Shown here: piece after piece, positions 16,632 through 25,254 of the stretch
How positions within the stretch are numbered: the stretch's first letter is position 1
Layout of the letters: each line of letters begins with the position of its first letter
Assembly (NCBI RefSeq): GCF_900120405.1
Contig: NZ_LT635493.1
Coordinates: forward strand, 844,300-908,299
Reading direction: 5' to 3'
Source: Urinicoccus massiliensis
GTDB lineage: Bacteria > Bacillota > Clostridia > Tissierellales > Peptoniphilaceae
DNA: 64,000 nt
The notes under the pieces: model-generated
The model's database searches: none
What the model saw: the letters and a program-made list of their open reading frames with translations, nothing else
What the model was told of the DNA's origin: nothing
Program-made: the position numbers and the translations under genes

Positions 16632-18395
16632 ATGAAATCATTTAAGTTAATAAAAAAAGTCCTTCCTTACTTTAAGCGCTACCAGTCCATCCTCTACTTG
16701 GATTTATTTTGTGCAGGTCTTACTACGGCATCGGAAATGATCCTGCCCTTGATTTTACGCTTTATTACCAATACAGGGATGACCAACTTGGAAAGCCTGA
16801 CGGTGGAGATTATTGTAAAATTGGCCCTGCTGTACTTTGTGGTTAAGACCATAGAAGTGGTGGCGGGCTTTTATATGACCAGTATTGGCCACATTATGGG
16901 AGCCAAGATTGAAACCGACATGCGCCACGATGTCTATGCCCACCTCCAAGGGCTCAGCTACCGTTTTTACAATGAAACCAAGGTAGGGCAAATCATGAGT
17001 CGTCTCACCAACGACCTTTTTGATATTACGGAATTTGCCCACCATTGCCCGGAAGAATACTTTATTGGCGGCTTAAAAATATTGATTTCCTTCATTATTT
17101 TGGCCAAGATTAACCTTCCCCTGACCTTGATGCTCTACAGCCTGATTCCCCTTATGATTATTGGGGCCTCTAGCTACAACCACAAGATGCGCAAGGCCCA
17201 AAAGGACCAAAGGGTCCATGTAGGAGACCTGAATTCCACCATTGAAGACTCTCTTTTGGGGATCCGGGTCATTAAGTCCTTTGGTAATGAAGAAGAGGAA
17301 TTGGAAAAATTCCAAGGGGAAAATGTCAAGTTCCTAGGCATCAAGCGACGGTTTTACAGGTCCATGGCGGGCTTTAATACAGTGACAAAAATTTTTGACG
17401 GCCTCATGTACCTGGTGGTGATCCTGGGTGGGGGCCTCTACATGGTAGCCGGCCGGATCCAACCCGGAGACTTGATTGCCTATGTCATGTATGTCAATAC
17501 CCTCCTGGTTACGGTTCGGAGGATTGTGGAATTTACCGAACAATTCCAAAAGGGGATGACGGGGATTGAACGCTTTAGTGAAATCATGTCTGAAGTGTCT
17601 GAAATTAAAGAGCCGGAAAATCCCAAGGCCTTTGACCAAGTCCGGGGAGACATTGTCTTTGACCATGTGGACTTTTCCTATAATGACCAGGAAAGGGTCC
17701 TGAAGGACTTTAACCTGTCCATCCGGGCGGGAGAAAATATTGCCATTGTGGGGCCGTCAGGATCTGGGAAGACCACCCTGTGCTCCCTGATTCCACGTTT
17801 TTATGACGTGGACCGGGGGTCCATTTCCATTGACGGAATTGACATCCGCCAAGTGAAATTGGCCGACCTGAGAAGCCACATCGGCATTGTCCAACAAGAC
17901 GTCTACCTCTTTTCTGGTACGGTCTATGAAAACATCCTCTATGGAAAAATGGAGGCCAGCCGGGAAGAAGTGGTCCAAGCAGCCAAACTGGCCGGGGCCC
18001 ATGACTTTATCCAAGAACTCCCCCAAGGCTATGACACCTATGTGGGGGAAAGGGGTCTGATGTTGTCCGGGGGACAAAAACAGCGAATTGCCATTGCCCG
18101 GGTCTTTTTGAAGAATCCTTCCATTTTGATTTTAGACGAAGCCACCTCGGCCCTGGACAATAAGAGTGAAGTGGTCATCCAGGACTCCCTGGAAAGGCTG
18201 TCTAAAAACCGGACCAGCCTCACCATAGCCCACCGGCTCACCACCATTCAAAATGCGGACCGGATCCTGGTTATGACCCAGGATGGAATTATAGAAGAGG
18301 GAAGCCATGAAAGCCTTATGGCCATGAAGGGCGAATACTACAAACTCTATACAAAAAATGGTCGTAATATAGAAAGTATCGGTCAAAAAGACTAG
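16632..18395 (+). CDS. ABC exporter, fused membrane and ATPase domains
   Basis: A 587-residue half-transporter. Residues about 15-320 form the six-helix type-I exporter domain, followed by the ATPase with Walker A G-P-S-G-S-G-K-T (about 375), signature L-S-G-G-Q-K-Q-R (about 479) and Walker B I-L-I-L-D-E-A-T-S-A-L-D (about 498). It most resembles MsbA/BmrA-like homodimeric multidrug or lipid exporters. No partner half-transporter, peptidase domain or substrate gene is adjacent, so the cargo is unknown. The start has AAAGGAGG, and a terminator follows directly. Confidence 0.92.
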   Translation: MKSFKLIKKVLPYFKRYQSILYLDLFCAGLTTASEMILPLILRFITNTGMTNLESLTVEIIVKLALLYFVVKTIEVVAGFYMTSIGHIMGAKIETDMRHDVYAHLQGLSYRFYNETKVGQIMSRLTNDLFDITEFAHHCPEEYFIGGLKILISFIILAKINLPLTLMLYSLIPLMIIGASSYNHKMRKAQKDQRVHVGDLNSTIEDSLLGIRVIKSFGNEEEELEKFQGENVKFLGIKRRFYRSMAGFNTVTKIFDGLMYLVVILGGGLYMVAGRIQPGDLIAYVMYVNTLLVTVRRIVEFTEQFQKGMTGIERFSEIMSEVSEIKEPENPKAFDQVRGDIVFDHVDFSYNDQERVLKDFNLSIRAGENIAIVGPSGSGKTTLCSLIPRFYDVDRGSISIDGIDIRQVKLADLRSHIGIVQQDVYLFSGTVYENILYGKMEASREEVVQAAKLAGAHDFIQELPQGYDTYVGERGLMLSGGQKQRIAIARVFLKNPSILILDEATSALDNKSEVVIQDSLERLSKNRTSLTIAHRLTTIQNADRILVMTQDGIIEEGSHESLMAMKGEYYKLYTKNGRNIESIGQKD

Positions 18396-18411
18396 AAGGT
18401 CCATGGACCTC

Positions 18412-18450
18412 AAAAGATGCCTAAGGCAATTCAGCCTGGCATCTTTTTTT
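18412..18450 (+). terminator. Terminator of the ABC exporter gene
   Basis: AAAGATGCC pairs with GGCATCTTT, extended by an inner AGGC/GCCT pairing, followed by seven T. Confidence 0.9.
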
Positions 18451-18540
18451 AAATTAGGGGAGAATTTTGTATTTCATAAATAAAAATCAATTTCAATTTA
18501 TTGGAGAAAAGAGGAAAAAGGAAAACGTGGAAAAAGGCAG

Positions 18541-18571
18541 AAAATAGATACCCACATGGGTATATTTTCTT
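18541..18571 (+). other. AT-rich hairpin in the 18.4-18.7 kb gap
   Basis: AAAATAGATACCC and GGGTATATTTT pair with one bulge around ACAT. It lies upstream of the cbiM promoter, so it is probably not in the cbiM transcript; its role is unknown. Apart from this, the exporter terminator and the cbiM promoter and leader, I see nothing in this gap. Confidence 0.35.
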
Positions 18572-18601
18572 AAAATCAGTAAAGAATTTATTACAGATTT
18601 G

Positions 18602-18630
18602 TTGCAAAGAAAAACCATCTAGTATATAAT
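18602..18630 (+). promoter_or_regulatory. Promoter of the cbiMNQO operon
   Basis: TTGCAA (18602-18607), exactly 17 bases, TATAAT (18625-18630). Transcription would begin near 18637, leaving an untranslated leader of about 82 bases. Confidence 0.8.
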
Positions 18631-18641
18631 ATATGTGCAAA

Positions 18642-18672
18642 GGTCGATATGTTCCCGGGAAACTTGTTGACC
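18642..18672 (+). promoter_or_regulatory. Structured leader of the cbiMNQO mRNA
   Basis: GGTC (18642-18645) pairs with GACC (18669-18672) and encloses the self-complementary TTCCCGGGAA (18652-18661). The structure begins about five bases after the predicted transcription start. It lacks the cobalamin and NiCo riboswitch motifs, so it may be a protein-binding site or an unclassified element. Confidence 0.4.
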
Positions 18673-18718
18673 ATTGACAGTTCGTTATTTTATATCATGA
18701 AAAATAGGAGGCGTAAAC

Positions 18719-19444
18719 TTGAAAAAATATTTAAAATATTTTCCTCTCCTAGCCTTATACATTGCAGTGGCCAATTCACAAAGTGTCTATGCAATGCATA
18801 TCATGGAAGGATTCTTACCTAAAAAATGGGCCTTGATTTGGTTTATCATTGCAGCCCCATTTGTTATTTACGGCTTAAAGAAAATTACTGAAATTGGAAA
18901 AAATAATCCGGACAAAAAATTACTACTTGCTCTAGCAGGTGCCTTTGTCTTTTTACTTTCATCTTTAAAACTGCCATCAGTTACCGGATCTTGTTCTCAC
19001 CCAACAGGTGTTGGTTTGGGGATTACCATTTTCGGACCGGCCCCCATGTTTGTCTTGGGAACCATTGTTTTGATTTTCCAAGCCCTACTCCTGGCCCACG
19101 GTGGTTTAACAACCCTGGGAGCCAATGCCTTTTCCATGGCCATTGCAGGACCTATTGTAGGTTACCTGGTTTACAAGGCCCTTCGCAAGGCAGGGGTTAA
19201 GGACTTAGTAGCTGTCTTTATTACAGCAACCATTGCCGACTTATTTACCTATGTAGTCACAAGTTTCCAACTGGGTCTTGCTTTCCCAGCCGGCAACATG
19301 ATGGGTGAAGTGGTTAAGTATCTTGCAATCTTTGCCACAACTCAAGTGCCCATCGCTATTATGGAAGGTATCTTAACTACTTTAATCTATGATAAGGTTA
19401 AAGAATACGGAGGGGCAGGTGAATTCGTTGAAAAAGTCAACTAA
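18719..19444 (+). CDS. cbiM: Cobalt transporter substrate-binding membrane subunit CbiM
   Basis: A 241-residue protein. Residues 1-25 form a signal peptide; cleavage leaves M-H-I-M-E-G-F, the N-terminal loop whose histidine binds the metal in CbiM/NikM proteins. Six or seven membrane segments follow, and the S-C-S-H-P-T-G segment near residue 92 is typical. The start is TTG with AGGAGG seven bases before it. With CbiN, CbiQ and CbiO it forms an ECF-type cobalt uptake system; nickel is the main alternative, but a CbiN partner favours cobalt. Confidence 0.92.
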   Translation: MKKYLKYFPLLALYIAVANSQSVYAMHIMEGFLPKKWALIWFIIAAPFVIYGLKKITEIGKNNPDKKLLLALAGAFVFLLSSLKLPSVTGSCSHPTGVGLGITIFGPAPMFVLGTIVLIFQALLLAHGGLTTLGANAFSMAIAGPIVGYLVYKALRKAGVKDLVAVFITATIADLFTYVVTSFQLGLAFPAGNMMGEVVKYLAIFATTQVPIAIMEGILTTLIYDKVKEYGGAGEFVEKVN

Positions 19445-19709
19445 AATTATCCTAGTCATTATCATGTTGGCCCTTATCATCGGACCTCTATATGCCGTTT
19501 CAAATGGTGAATTCGGAGGATCAGATGATGCAGCAGAAGGCCAAATCACAGAAAGTAACCCAGACTATGAGCCATGGTTTGAGCCACTGATTGAACCCAA
19601 GTCTGGTGAAATCGAATCTCTATTGTTCGCATCTCAAGCAGCCTTTGGTGCCATTATTATCGGCTACTACCTAGGCTACAACAAGGGAAAGAAAAATGCC
19701 TCAAATTGA
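19428..19709 (+). CDS. cbiN: Cobalt transport accessory protein CbiN
   Basis: About 93 residues with one hydrophobic segment near each end and an acidic middle, the CbiN pattern. The P-x-Y-x-P-W-F-E-P-L motif and the G-E-I-E-S-L-L-F-A-x-Q-A-A-x-G-A-x-x-I-G-Y-x-x-G-Y end are diagnostic. CbiN stimulates metal loading of CbiM. TTG at 19428, 12 bases after GGAGGGG, is the likeliest start; GTG at 19419 is possible. It overlaps cbiM by 17 bases and cbiQ by 14. Confidence 0.9.
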   Translation: MKKSTKIILVIIMLALIIGPLYAVSNGEFGGSDDAAEGQITESNPDYEPWFEPLIEPKSGEIESLLFASQAAFGAIIIGYYLGYNKGKKNASN

Positions 19710-20370
19710 CTCTTTGGCATATAATAACGGGTTAAGCCAAAAAAACCCATGGATTAAGGCGAGTATCGGTATCTTTTTACTGGTACTCGCTCTTGTCAGT
19801 GAATCCATTTTATGTCACCTGGTCATTATGGTCCTCTTGTTTGCCAGCCTGACCCTGGTAGCCAAGTTGCCGGCCAGGAGGATAGCCAAGCTCTATACCC
19901 TCCCCCTGGTCTTTCTCTGTATGAGCCTCTTGGCCATGGTCCTATCCTACCAGGCTGACAAGATTGACTACCTCTTCTTTGCCAAGCCCTTCCATTTGGG
20001 CATCAACTATGCCGCTGTGGAAGTGGCCAAAAAGACCTTTTTTCGGTCCATGGCAGGAATTTCGGCCACCTATTTTATGGCCCTGACCATTCCCATCAAC
20101 CAAATGATCTACCTTTTAAAGTCCCTCCACACACCGGAGGCCTTTATTGAACAAATGGTTTTAATGTACCGCTTTATAGCCATCTTTTTTGAAGAACTCC
20201 ACACCCTGGAAAGGGCCTTGATTTTAAGAGGGGGCTACAGGAACAAGTCTCTTATGATCAAGTCCTCCTCCATCATTGCCGGGGCTCTTTTCGACTCCAT
20301 GATGAGGAGTTTTACCAGCTATAAGGTGGCCCTGGACTGTAAGCTGTTTGACGGACACTTTTATTTATAG
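19696..20370 (+). CDS. cbiQ: Cobalt ECF transmembrane protein CbiQ
   Basis: A 224-residue EcfT-family protein with about five membrane segments. It overlaps cbiN by 14 bases and is followed by the ATPase after eight bases, with GGAGG between. The ATPase-coupling region near residues 160-185 shows L-E-R-A-L-I-L-R-G-G-Y, the counterpart of the A-R-G motif. Its D-x-L-A-Y-N opening is usual for CbiQ. It joins CbiM/N to the CbiO dimer in the membrane. Confidence 0.9.
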   Translation: MPQIDSLAYNNGLSQKNPWIKASIGIFLLVLALVSESILCHLVIMVLLFASLTLVAKLPARRIAKLYTLPLVFLCMSLLAMVLSYQADKIDYLFFAKPFHLGINYAAVEVAKKTFFRSMAGISATYFMALTIPINQMIYLLKSLHTPEAFIEQMVLMYRFIAIFFEELHTLERALILRGGYRNKSLMIKSSSIIAGALFDSMMRSFTSYKVALDCKLFDGHFYL

Positions 20371-20378
20371 GAGGACCT

Positions 20379-21197
20379 ATGTTAAGACTAGAAAATGTAT
20401 CCTACGCCTACCAAAAGGGTGGCGAAGATGCCCTTAAAAATTTAAATATGGACTTTAGCAAGGGGTCTTGTGTAGGTCTTTTGGGAGAAAATGGTGCCGG
20501 GAAATCCACGATTTTCTTGAACATGTTGGGGATTTACCGCCCCAGTCGAGGGAAGATCTACTACCGGGACCAAGAGCTTGTTTACAGCAAAAAAGCCCTG
20601 AATGACTTTCGGTCCAAGGTGTCCATGGTCTTCCAAGACCCGGACCAACAAATTTTTTACTCTAATGTAAAGGACGACATTGCCTTTGCCTTGAAGAATC
20701 AAAAAATGGATCCAGACCTCATTGAAGAAAAGGTCCAAAAGTCCATGGAAGCTGTAAACATCACCCACCTGGCCAACCGCCCGGTCCACTACCTGTCCTA
20801 TGGGCAAAAAAAGAGGGTGGCCATTGCGGGAATCTTGGCCATGGATTGTGAAACCATTCTTTTTGACGAACCCACAGCCGGCCTGGACCCCTCTATGACA
20901 GAGTCCATCAAGGAACTCTTGGCCAGCCTGGTGGCCCAAGGCAAGAAGCTCATTGTCAGCTCCCACGACATGGACTTTATCTACCAAGTTTGTGACTATG
21001 TCTATGTCATTAGCCATGGGCAAATGGTGACCGAAGGAAGCATTGACCAAGTTTTCTTAAATGAAAAAGCCATCCAGGAGGCAGGATTGATTCCGCCAAC
21101 CCTGGTTCGGATGCACCTTCATGGGAAGACCCCCCTCTTTAAAAAGGAAGAAGACCTCTACGCCTATTTAAGAGAAAGAGCCGAGGAGAGTCATTAA
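20379..21197 (+). CDS. cbiO: Cobalt ECF transporter ATPase CbiO
   Basis: A 272-residue ABC ATPase. Walker A G-E-N-G-A-G-K-S is near residue 38, Walker [14 protein letters not shown] near 163, and the signature is L-S-Y-G-Q-K-K-R, the tyrosine form common in CbiO proteins. It acts as a homodimer to power cobalt uptake. It is the last gene of the cbiMNQO operon; a terminator follows within ten bases. Confidence 0.93.
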   Translation: MLRLENVSYAYQKGGEDALKNLNMDFSKGSCVGLLGENGAGKSTIFLNMLGIYRPSRGKIYYRDQELVYSKKALNDFRSKVSMVFQDPDQQIFYSNVKDDIAFALKNQKMDPDLIEEKVQKSMEAVNITHLANRPVHYLSYGQKKRVAIAGILAMDCETILFDEPTAGLDPSMTESIKELLASLVAQGKKLIVSSHDMDFIYQVCDYVYVISHGQMVTEGSIDQVFLNEKAIQEAGLIPPTLVRMHLHGKTPLFKKEEDLYAYLRERAEESH

Positions 21198-21204
21198 ATA
21201 AGAT

Positions 21205-21235
21205 AGAGACCGTTTAAGCCGGTCTCTTTTTTTAC
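21205..21235 (+). terminator. Terminator of the cbiMNQO operon
   Basis: AGAGACCG and CGGTCTCT form a perfect stem around TTTAAGC and are followed by a T run. Confidence 0.92.
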
Positions 21236-21292
21236 TGGGAAAAAGTATTTTCTCTGGGGGCCTTTCGTGGTATAATAAAGGGCAAGAAGATT

Positions 21293-21366
21293 GCGGCTGT
21301 AGTTCAATGGTAGAATATGAGCTTCCCAAGCTTAGGATGTGAGTTCGATTCTCATCAGCCGCTCCA
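21293..21366 (+). tRNA. tRNA-Gly (CCC anticodon)
   Basis: A 74-base gene with encoded CCA. Acceptor arms GCGGCTG and CAGCCGC pair fully, the D loop has AGTTCAATGGTAGA, the anticodon loop is TTCCCAA giving anticodon CCC, and the T arm contains GAGTTCGATTCTC. TATAAT at 21271-21276 supplies a -10 element. A hairpin terminator follows. Confidence 0.95.
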
Positions 21367-21372
21367 AAATTT

Positions 21373-21419
21373 AAAGACCGATAAGTGTTGAAAAACTCAA
21401 TACTTATCGGTCTTTTTTT
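21373..21419 (+). terminator. Terminator after tRNA-Gly
   Basis: AAAGACCGATAAGT and ACTTATCGGTCTTT form a perfect 14-bp stem followed by T residues. Confidence 0.93.
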
Positions 21420-21460
21420 CTATTTTTCCGTCTAGGGTTGGCCTTCCTTGAAATGAACTC

Positions 21461-21491
21461 TTGACTTATCTTCATGTTAAGTCAGGAGAAT
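21461..21491 (+). promoter_or_regulatory. MerR-type promoter candidate with palindromic operator
   Basis: TTGACT (21461-21466) and a -10-like GAGAAT (21486-21491) are 19 bases apart. Between them lies the inverted repeat GACTTA / TAAGTC (21463-21468, 21478-21483). A long spacer holding a dyad is the layout of MerR-family promoters, but the -10 is weak, so this is tentative. Confidence 0.35.
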
Positions 21492-21514
21492 AGGAATCTT
21501 AAGGGGGTGAGAAA

Positions 21515-21565
21515 ATGAAGCAAGATAAGTTAAATAGGGTCAAGACTTTCTTTAAAAAAGAGTAA
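21515..21565 (+). CDS. Possible 16-residue basic peptide
   Basis: ATG to TAA gives a 16-residue lysine-rich peptide ending F-F-K-K-E. It is preceded by AAGGGGGTGA at an ideal distance, which is why it is listed although it is very short. It lies in the 567-base gap between cbiO and pstS, downstream of a MerR-like promoter candidate. It matches nothing I know and could be a leader peptide or a chance ORF. Confidence 0.3.
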   Translation: MKQDKLNRVKTFFKKE

Positions 21566-21670
21566 ACATTGAAGGCCTACTTTTCTTTTACACTTCTTCC
21601 TTCCTTTACAAAGAAAATTGGAAAGACTAGGGATAGACCCTCTAAAGGGCTATTTTTAGGGAAAAAATAT

Positions 21671-21726
21671 TTTACACAATCTTTACATAGACCAGGTTTT
21701 TATCTTTACATTGGGGCCGGTAGAAT
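21671..21726 (+). promoter_or_regulatory. Pho-box repeats and promoter of the pst operon
   Basis: TTTACA occurs at 21671, 21682 and 21705, that is, spaced by 11 and about 2 x 11 bases, the pattern of PhoP-binding boxes (TT-ACA repeats) in Gram-positive bacteria. A -10 element TAGAAT lies at 21721-21726, 39 bases before pstS. Control by the PhoPR pair encoded at the end of the same gene run is the simple reading. Confidence 0.75.
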
Positions 21727-21764
21727 AAAGACATACTTTGAATGTTTGAAAGGAGAAAGTAAAA

Positions 21765-22664
21765 ATGAAAAAAAGAATTTCTGCAATCCTACTTGCAGTC
21801 AGTATGCTTTTAGTCGCTTGTGGCGGCGGAGGAAGCAAGAATGCCAACAATGGAGGCAACAATGCCCCAGCCCCAGCTGAAGAATCCGCCTTAGAAGGAT
21901 CTATTACATCAGCTGGCTCTTCTGCTCTTTTGCCCCTAGTTGAAGATGCTGCCAAGGCCTTCCAAGATGAAAATCCAAAAGTTTCCATCAGCGTCAGTGG
22001 TGGAGGATCTGGAGCTGGTTTAAAACAAGTGTCTGAAGGAGCCATTGACATTGGAAACTCTGATGTCTATGCAGAAGAAAAATTGGACCAAGCTCAAGCA
22101 AAAGACCTGGTAGACCACAAGGTTTGTGTTATTACCATGGCCCCGGTTGTCAACAAGCTAGTTGCTGAAAAGGTAACAGACCTAAGTCAAGACCAAATGA
22201 TTGGCATCTTTACTGGTAAAATCACCAACTGGAAAGAAGTGGGGGGACCAGATGAAAAGATCGTTCCAATTTCCAGGCCATCCACTAGTGGAACCCGGGC
22301 CCTATTTGAAAAATACGCCTTGAAGGGGGAAAAGCAAATTGACGGATCTTTAGAAACTGACGATTCTGGGACCCTCTTACAAACTGTTGCAGACACTCCA
22401 GGAGCCATTGGCTACCTAGCCCTGTCCTATCTACAAGACGAAAACCCCGATGTAAAGACAGTCAAAATGGACGGAGTAGAACCAACTTTAGAAAACACCT
22501 ACAATGGAAAATACCCAGTATGGGGTTATGAACACATGTACACCAAGGGTCAACCCAAGGAAGTTGCAAAAGCCTTCTTAGACTATATTATGGGCGATAA
22601 ATATGGTCAAGCTGTTGAAAAAATGGGTTACGGCGTAACTTCTAAAATGCAAGTTGAACGCTAA
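21765..22664 (+). CDS. pstS: Phosphate ABC transporter substrate-binding lipoprotein PstS
   Basis: A 299-residue lipoprotein: the signal peptide ends in L-L-V-A-C with lipidated Cys19, followed by a G/N-rich linker. The phosphate-binding loops are visible as G-S-S-A-L-L-P near 49, S-G-G-G-S-G-A-G near 76 and the R-P-S-T-S-G-T-R-A-L-F segment near 170. It captures phosphate outside the membrane and hands it to PstC/PstA. AAAGGAGAAAG precedes the ATG, and Pho-box repeats lie in the promoter. Confidence 0.95.
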   Translation: MKKRISAILLAVSMLLVACGGGGSKNANNGGNNAPAPAEESALEGSITSAGSSALLPLVEDAAKAFQDENPKVSISVSGGGSGAGLKQVSEGAIDIGNSDVYAEEKLDQAQAKDLVDHKVCVITMAPVVNKLVAEKVTDLSQDQMIGIFTGKITNWKEVGGPDEKIVPISRPSTSGTRALFEKYALKGEKQIDGSLETDDSGTLLQTVADTPGAIGYLALSYLQDENPDVKTVKMDGVEPTLENTYNGKYPVWGYEHMYTKGQPKEVAKAFLDYIMGDKYGQAVEKMGYGVTSKMQVER

Positions 22665-22671
22665 AAATCCT

Positions 22672-23613
22672 ATGACTTCTTATCAAAACGTGGAAAGCAA
22701 AGTTTCCATTATTGAAAAGAAACAAAATAAACGTCTAGTAGACAAGGCTGTCCGAGGTGGTATTAGCTGCCTCGGTATTGCCGTTGTAGGGCTTATGATT
22801 TTAATCACCCTATTTTTAGCCTACAGGGGAATCCAATTATTTACCCGATACCACCATTCTCTAGGGGAGTTTCTCTTCTCCTCGGATTGGGCGCCCAACG
22901 ATTCCATGGAAGGTGGTGGAAAGGTTGGATCAGCTGTTTATTTTGTCGGTTCGATTTTAACTTGTGGGATTGCTCTTTTAATTGCAGCCCCATTTTCCAT
23001 TACTGTTTCTGTTTTTATCTCGGAACTGGTTCCCGACAAGACCAAGGCTTTTTTCCAAATGCTAGTGGAAATTTTAGCGGGAGTTCCATCTATTATCTAT
23101 GGTTGGATGGGGTTGACGATTTTAGTTCCCTGGTTAAAAGAAATCAGTGGACGGCCCCATGGATTTTCTGTTATGGCAGGGGCCTTGGTTTTGGCCCTAA
23201 TGGTCCTACCAACCATGATTACCCTATGTAAGGATAGTTATCGAAGTGTACCAGAAGCCCAAAGATTGGCCGCCTATGGCCTAGGGGCCACCAAGTTTCA
23301 AATGATTAAAGATGTCATCTTGCCTACAGCTAAGACAGGGGTCTTTACAGCCTTTGTTTTGGGTCTGTCCAGGGCCTTTGGAGAGGCCTTGGCTGTAGCC
23401 ATGGTTATTGGGAAAACCAGGGCTTTTCCGGCAGACCTTCTCTCTCCAACAACCAACCTGACTTCTGCCATTGCGTCTGATATGGGGGGAGCCATGGAAG
23501 GGGGAGAATATAATGCAGCTCTTTGGGCTATGGCCTTGAGTCTTTTTGTCATCTCCTTGGTTTTTGTCTTTATCATTGGGAAAATTGGAAGTCGAGGTAG
23601 AGTAAATGATTAA
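22672..23613 (+). CDS. pstC: Phosphate ABC transporter permease PstC
   Basis: A permease of about 313 residues with six membrane segments. The EAA-type coupling loop (A-A-Y-G-L-G-A-T-K-F-Q-M-I near residue 200) and the R-A-F-G-E-A-L-A-V segment fit PstC. The ATG at 22672 is chosen; a TTG 18 bases upstream inside pstS is possible, and neither has a clear ribosome site, so translation may be coupled to pstS, which ends eight bases before. It overlaps pstA by eight bases. Confidence 0.93.
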   Translation: MTSYQNVESKVSIIEKKQNKRLVDKAVRGGISCLGIAVVGLMILITLFLAYRGIQLFTRYHHSLGEFLFSSDWAPNDSMEGGGKVGSAVYFVGSILTCGIALLIAAPFSITVSVFISELVPDKTKAFFQMLVEILAGVPSIIYGWMGLTILVPWLKEISGRPHGFSVMAGALVLALMVLPTMITLCKDSYRSVPEAQRLAAYGLGATKFQMIKDVILPTAKTGVFTAFVLGLSRAFGEALAVAMVIGKTRAFPADLLSPTTNLTSAIASDMGGAMEGGEYNAALWAMALSLFVISLVFVFIIGKIGSRGRVND

Positions 23614-24511
23614 AAATGCTGTAGACTTAAAAGTCATTGAAAATGCAAAAAAGAAGGATGCTCTAGCCAGAACCCTGGTTAGCATATTTGCCCTCTTGTT
23701 TTTTATCGTGGTAGGATTTTTTGTCTTCTCTGTTATTTTTAGGGGACTTAGAGACTTTGACCTATCCTTTTTCGGAGGACGGCGAGGCCTTCTGGGAGTT
23801 CTGTGGAACACGGTTTATCTAACCATCCTATCTCTTTTAATCTCAGTGCCTTTGGGGCTAGCAACAGGAATCTACCTGTCCTATTATTCTGATAGCAAGT
23901 CAGCTTTAAATACCATCCTAAGAGCGGGTCTAAGAACCCTATCGGGTCTTCCCTCTATTGTGGTAGGCTTGTTTGGCTACCTGGCCTTTGTTCTATTCAC
24001 TGGGACCCAATGGTCCTTGTGGGCTGGGGCCTTGACGGTATCCATCTTAAATATTCCTCTCATGGCCACCTCTACAGAGGAAGCCTTGGATGAAATTGAC
24101 TCCTCCATTTACTTTGGATCCATGGCCTTGGGAGCCACCAGGGAACAAACCCTTATCCACGTCTTACTTCCCCAATGCCTTTACAGGCTGGTAACTGGGG
24201 TTGTCCTTTCTGCCGGCCGGGTTGTTGCAGAAGCAGCTGCCTTGATGTATACGGCTGGATCCACATCAGATATTCTTTTTTCAGGCGTTGATTTTAATTC
24301 TCCCTTAAATGCCTTTAACCCCAACCGACCGGGGAAAACTCTAGCCCTACACATCTGGGGAGCTAGAACTCAAGCCCACCATGCAACTGCTTCTCAGGAA
24401 GCCAATGTCGCTTCAGCCCTTTTGTTACTTTTAGTTGTTGCCATTAGCCTGACAGCCTATTTCGTAAAAGTCCACTGGAGCAAAAAATTAGAAGGAGGGA
24501 AGAACCAGTGA
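23606..24511 (+). CDS. pstA: Phosphate ABC transporter permease PstA
   Basis: A 301-residue permease with six membrane segments and the coupling loop [10 protein letters not shown] near residue 190. It pairs with PstC to form the phosphate channel. The loop at about 225-270 ([18 protein letters not shown]) matches the family's periplasmic-side insert. Its stop TGA overlaps the GTG start of pstB, and GGAGGGAAG lies just ahead of that start. Confidence 0.94.
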   Translation: MIKNAVDLKVIENAKKKDALARTLVSIFALLFFIVVGFFVFSVIFRGLRDFDLSFFGGRRGLLGVLWNTVYLTILSLLISVPLGLATGIYLSYYSDSKSALNTILRAGLRTLSGLPSIVVGLFGYLAFVLFTGTQWSLWAGALTVSILNIPLMATSTEEALDEIDSSIYFGSMALGATREQTLIHVLLPQCLYRLVTGVVLSAGRVVAEAAALMYTAGSTSDILFSGVDFNSPLNAFNPNRPGKTLALHIWGARTQAHHATASQEANVASALLLLLVVAISLTAYFVKVHWSKKLEGGKNQ

Positions 24512-25254
24512 AATTTGAAGCTCGCGATGTCGACCTTTACTATGGCAGCAAGCAAGCCCTAAAAAAGATCAACATGGACATCGAAGAAAAAGAAGTAACG
24601 GCCCTAATTGGGCCTTCTGGCTGTGGTAAGTCCACTTTTTTAAAGATTCTCAACCGTCTTCATGACCTTAACCCCAATGTTCGGATTGAGGGAGATGTCA
24701 AGCTAGATGGCAAGGATATCTTCGCAGAAATGGATCCCATTGAAGTTCGTAGACGGGTGGGGATGGTCTTTCAAAGTCCCAATCCCTTTGCCAAGAGCAT
24801 CTACAATAATGTAGCCTATGGCCTAAAATTGGCTGGAATTAAAAACAAGACAGAGCTGGATGACCGGGTGAAAAAAGCCTTGGAAGACGCAGCCCTTTGG
24901 GATGAAGTTAAAGATCGATTAAATTCTTCAGCCCTGGGTATGTCTGGGGGGCAACAACAAAGGCTTTGTATAGCCAGAGCCCTGGCCCCGGGACCAGAAG
25001 TTCTTCTCATGGATGAACCAACTTCAGCCCTGGACCCCATTTCCACCAGTAAAATTGAAGACCTCTGCCATAGCTTAAAGCAACACTACACCATTGTCAT
25101 TGTCACCCATAATATGCAACAAGCCCTTAGGGTCAGTGACAAGACGGCCTTTTTCCTCTTGGGAGAAGTCATAGAAATGAACGAAACCCAAGAGCTTTTC
25201 TCCAATCCAAAAGAAGCCCAAACATCCAAATACATCACAGGGAGGTTCGGTTGA
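24508..25254 (+). CDS. pstB: Phosphate ABC transporter ATPase PstB
   Basis: A 248-residue ABC ATPase with Walker [10 protein letters not shown], signature M-S-G-G-Q-Q-Q-R and Walker [14 protein letters not shown]. The [12 protein letters not shown] segment is a PstB hallmark. It drives phosphate uptake through PstCA. The start is GTG, overlapping pstA by four bases, and the stop overlaps the start of phoU by one base. Confidence 0.96.
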   Translation: MKFEARDVDLYYGSKQALKKINMDIEEKEVTALIGPSGCGKSTFLKILNRLHDLNPNVRIEGDVKLDGKDIFAEMDPIEVRRRVGMVFQSPNPFAKSIYNNVAYGLKLAGIKNKTELDDRVKKALEDAALWDEVKDRLNSSALGMSGGQQQRLCIARALAPGPEVLLMDEPTSALDPISTSKIEDLCHSLKQHYTIVIVTHNMQQALRVSDKTAFFLLGEVIEMNETQELFSNPKEAQTSKYITGRFG

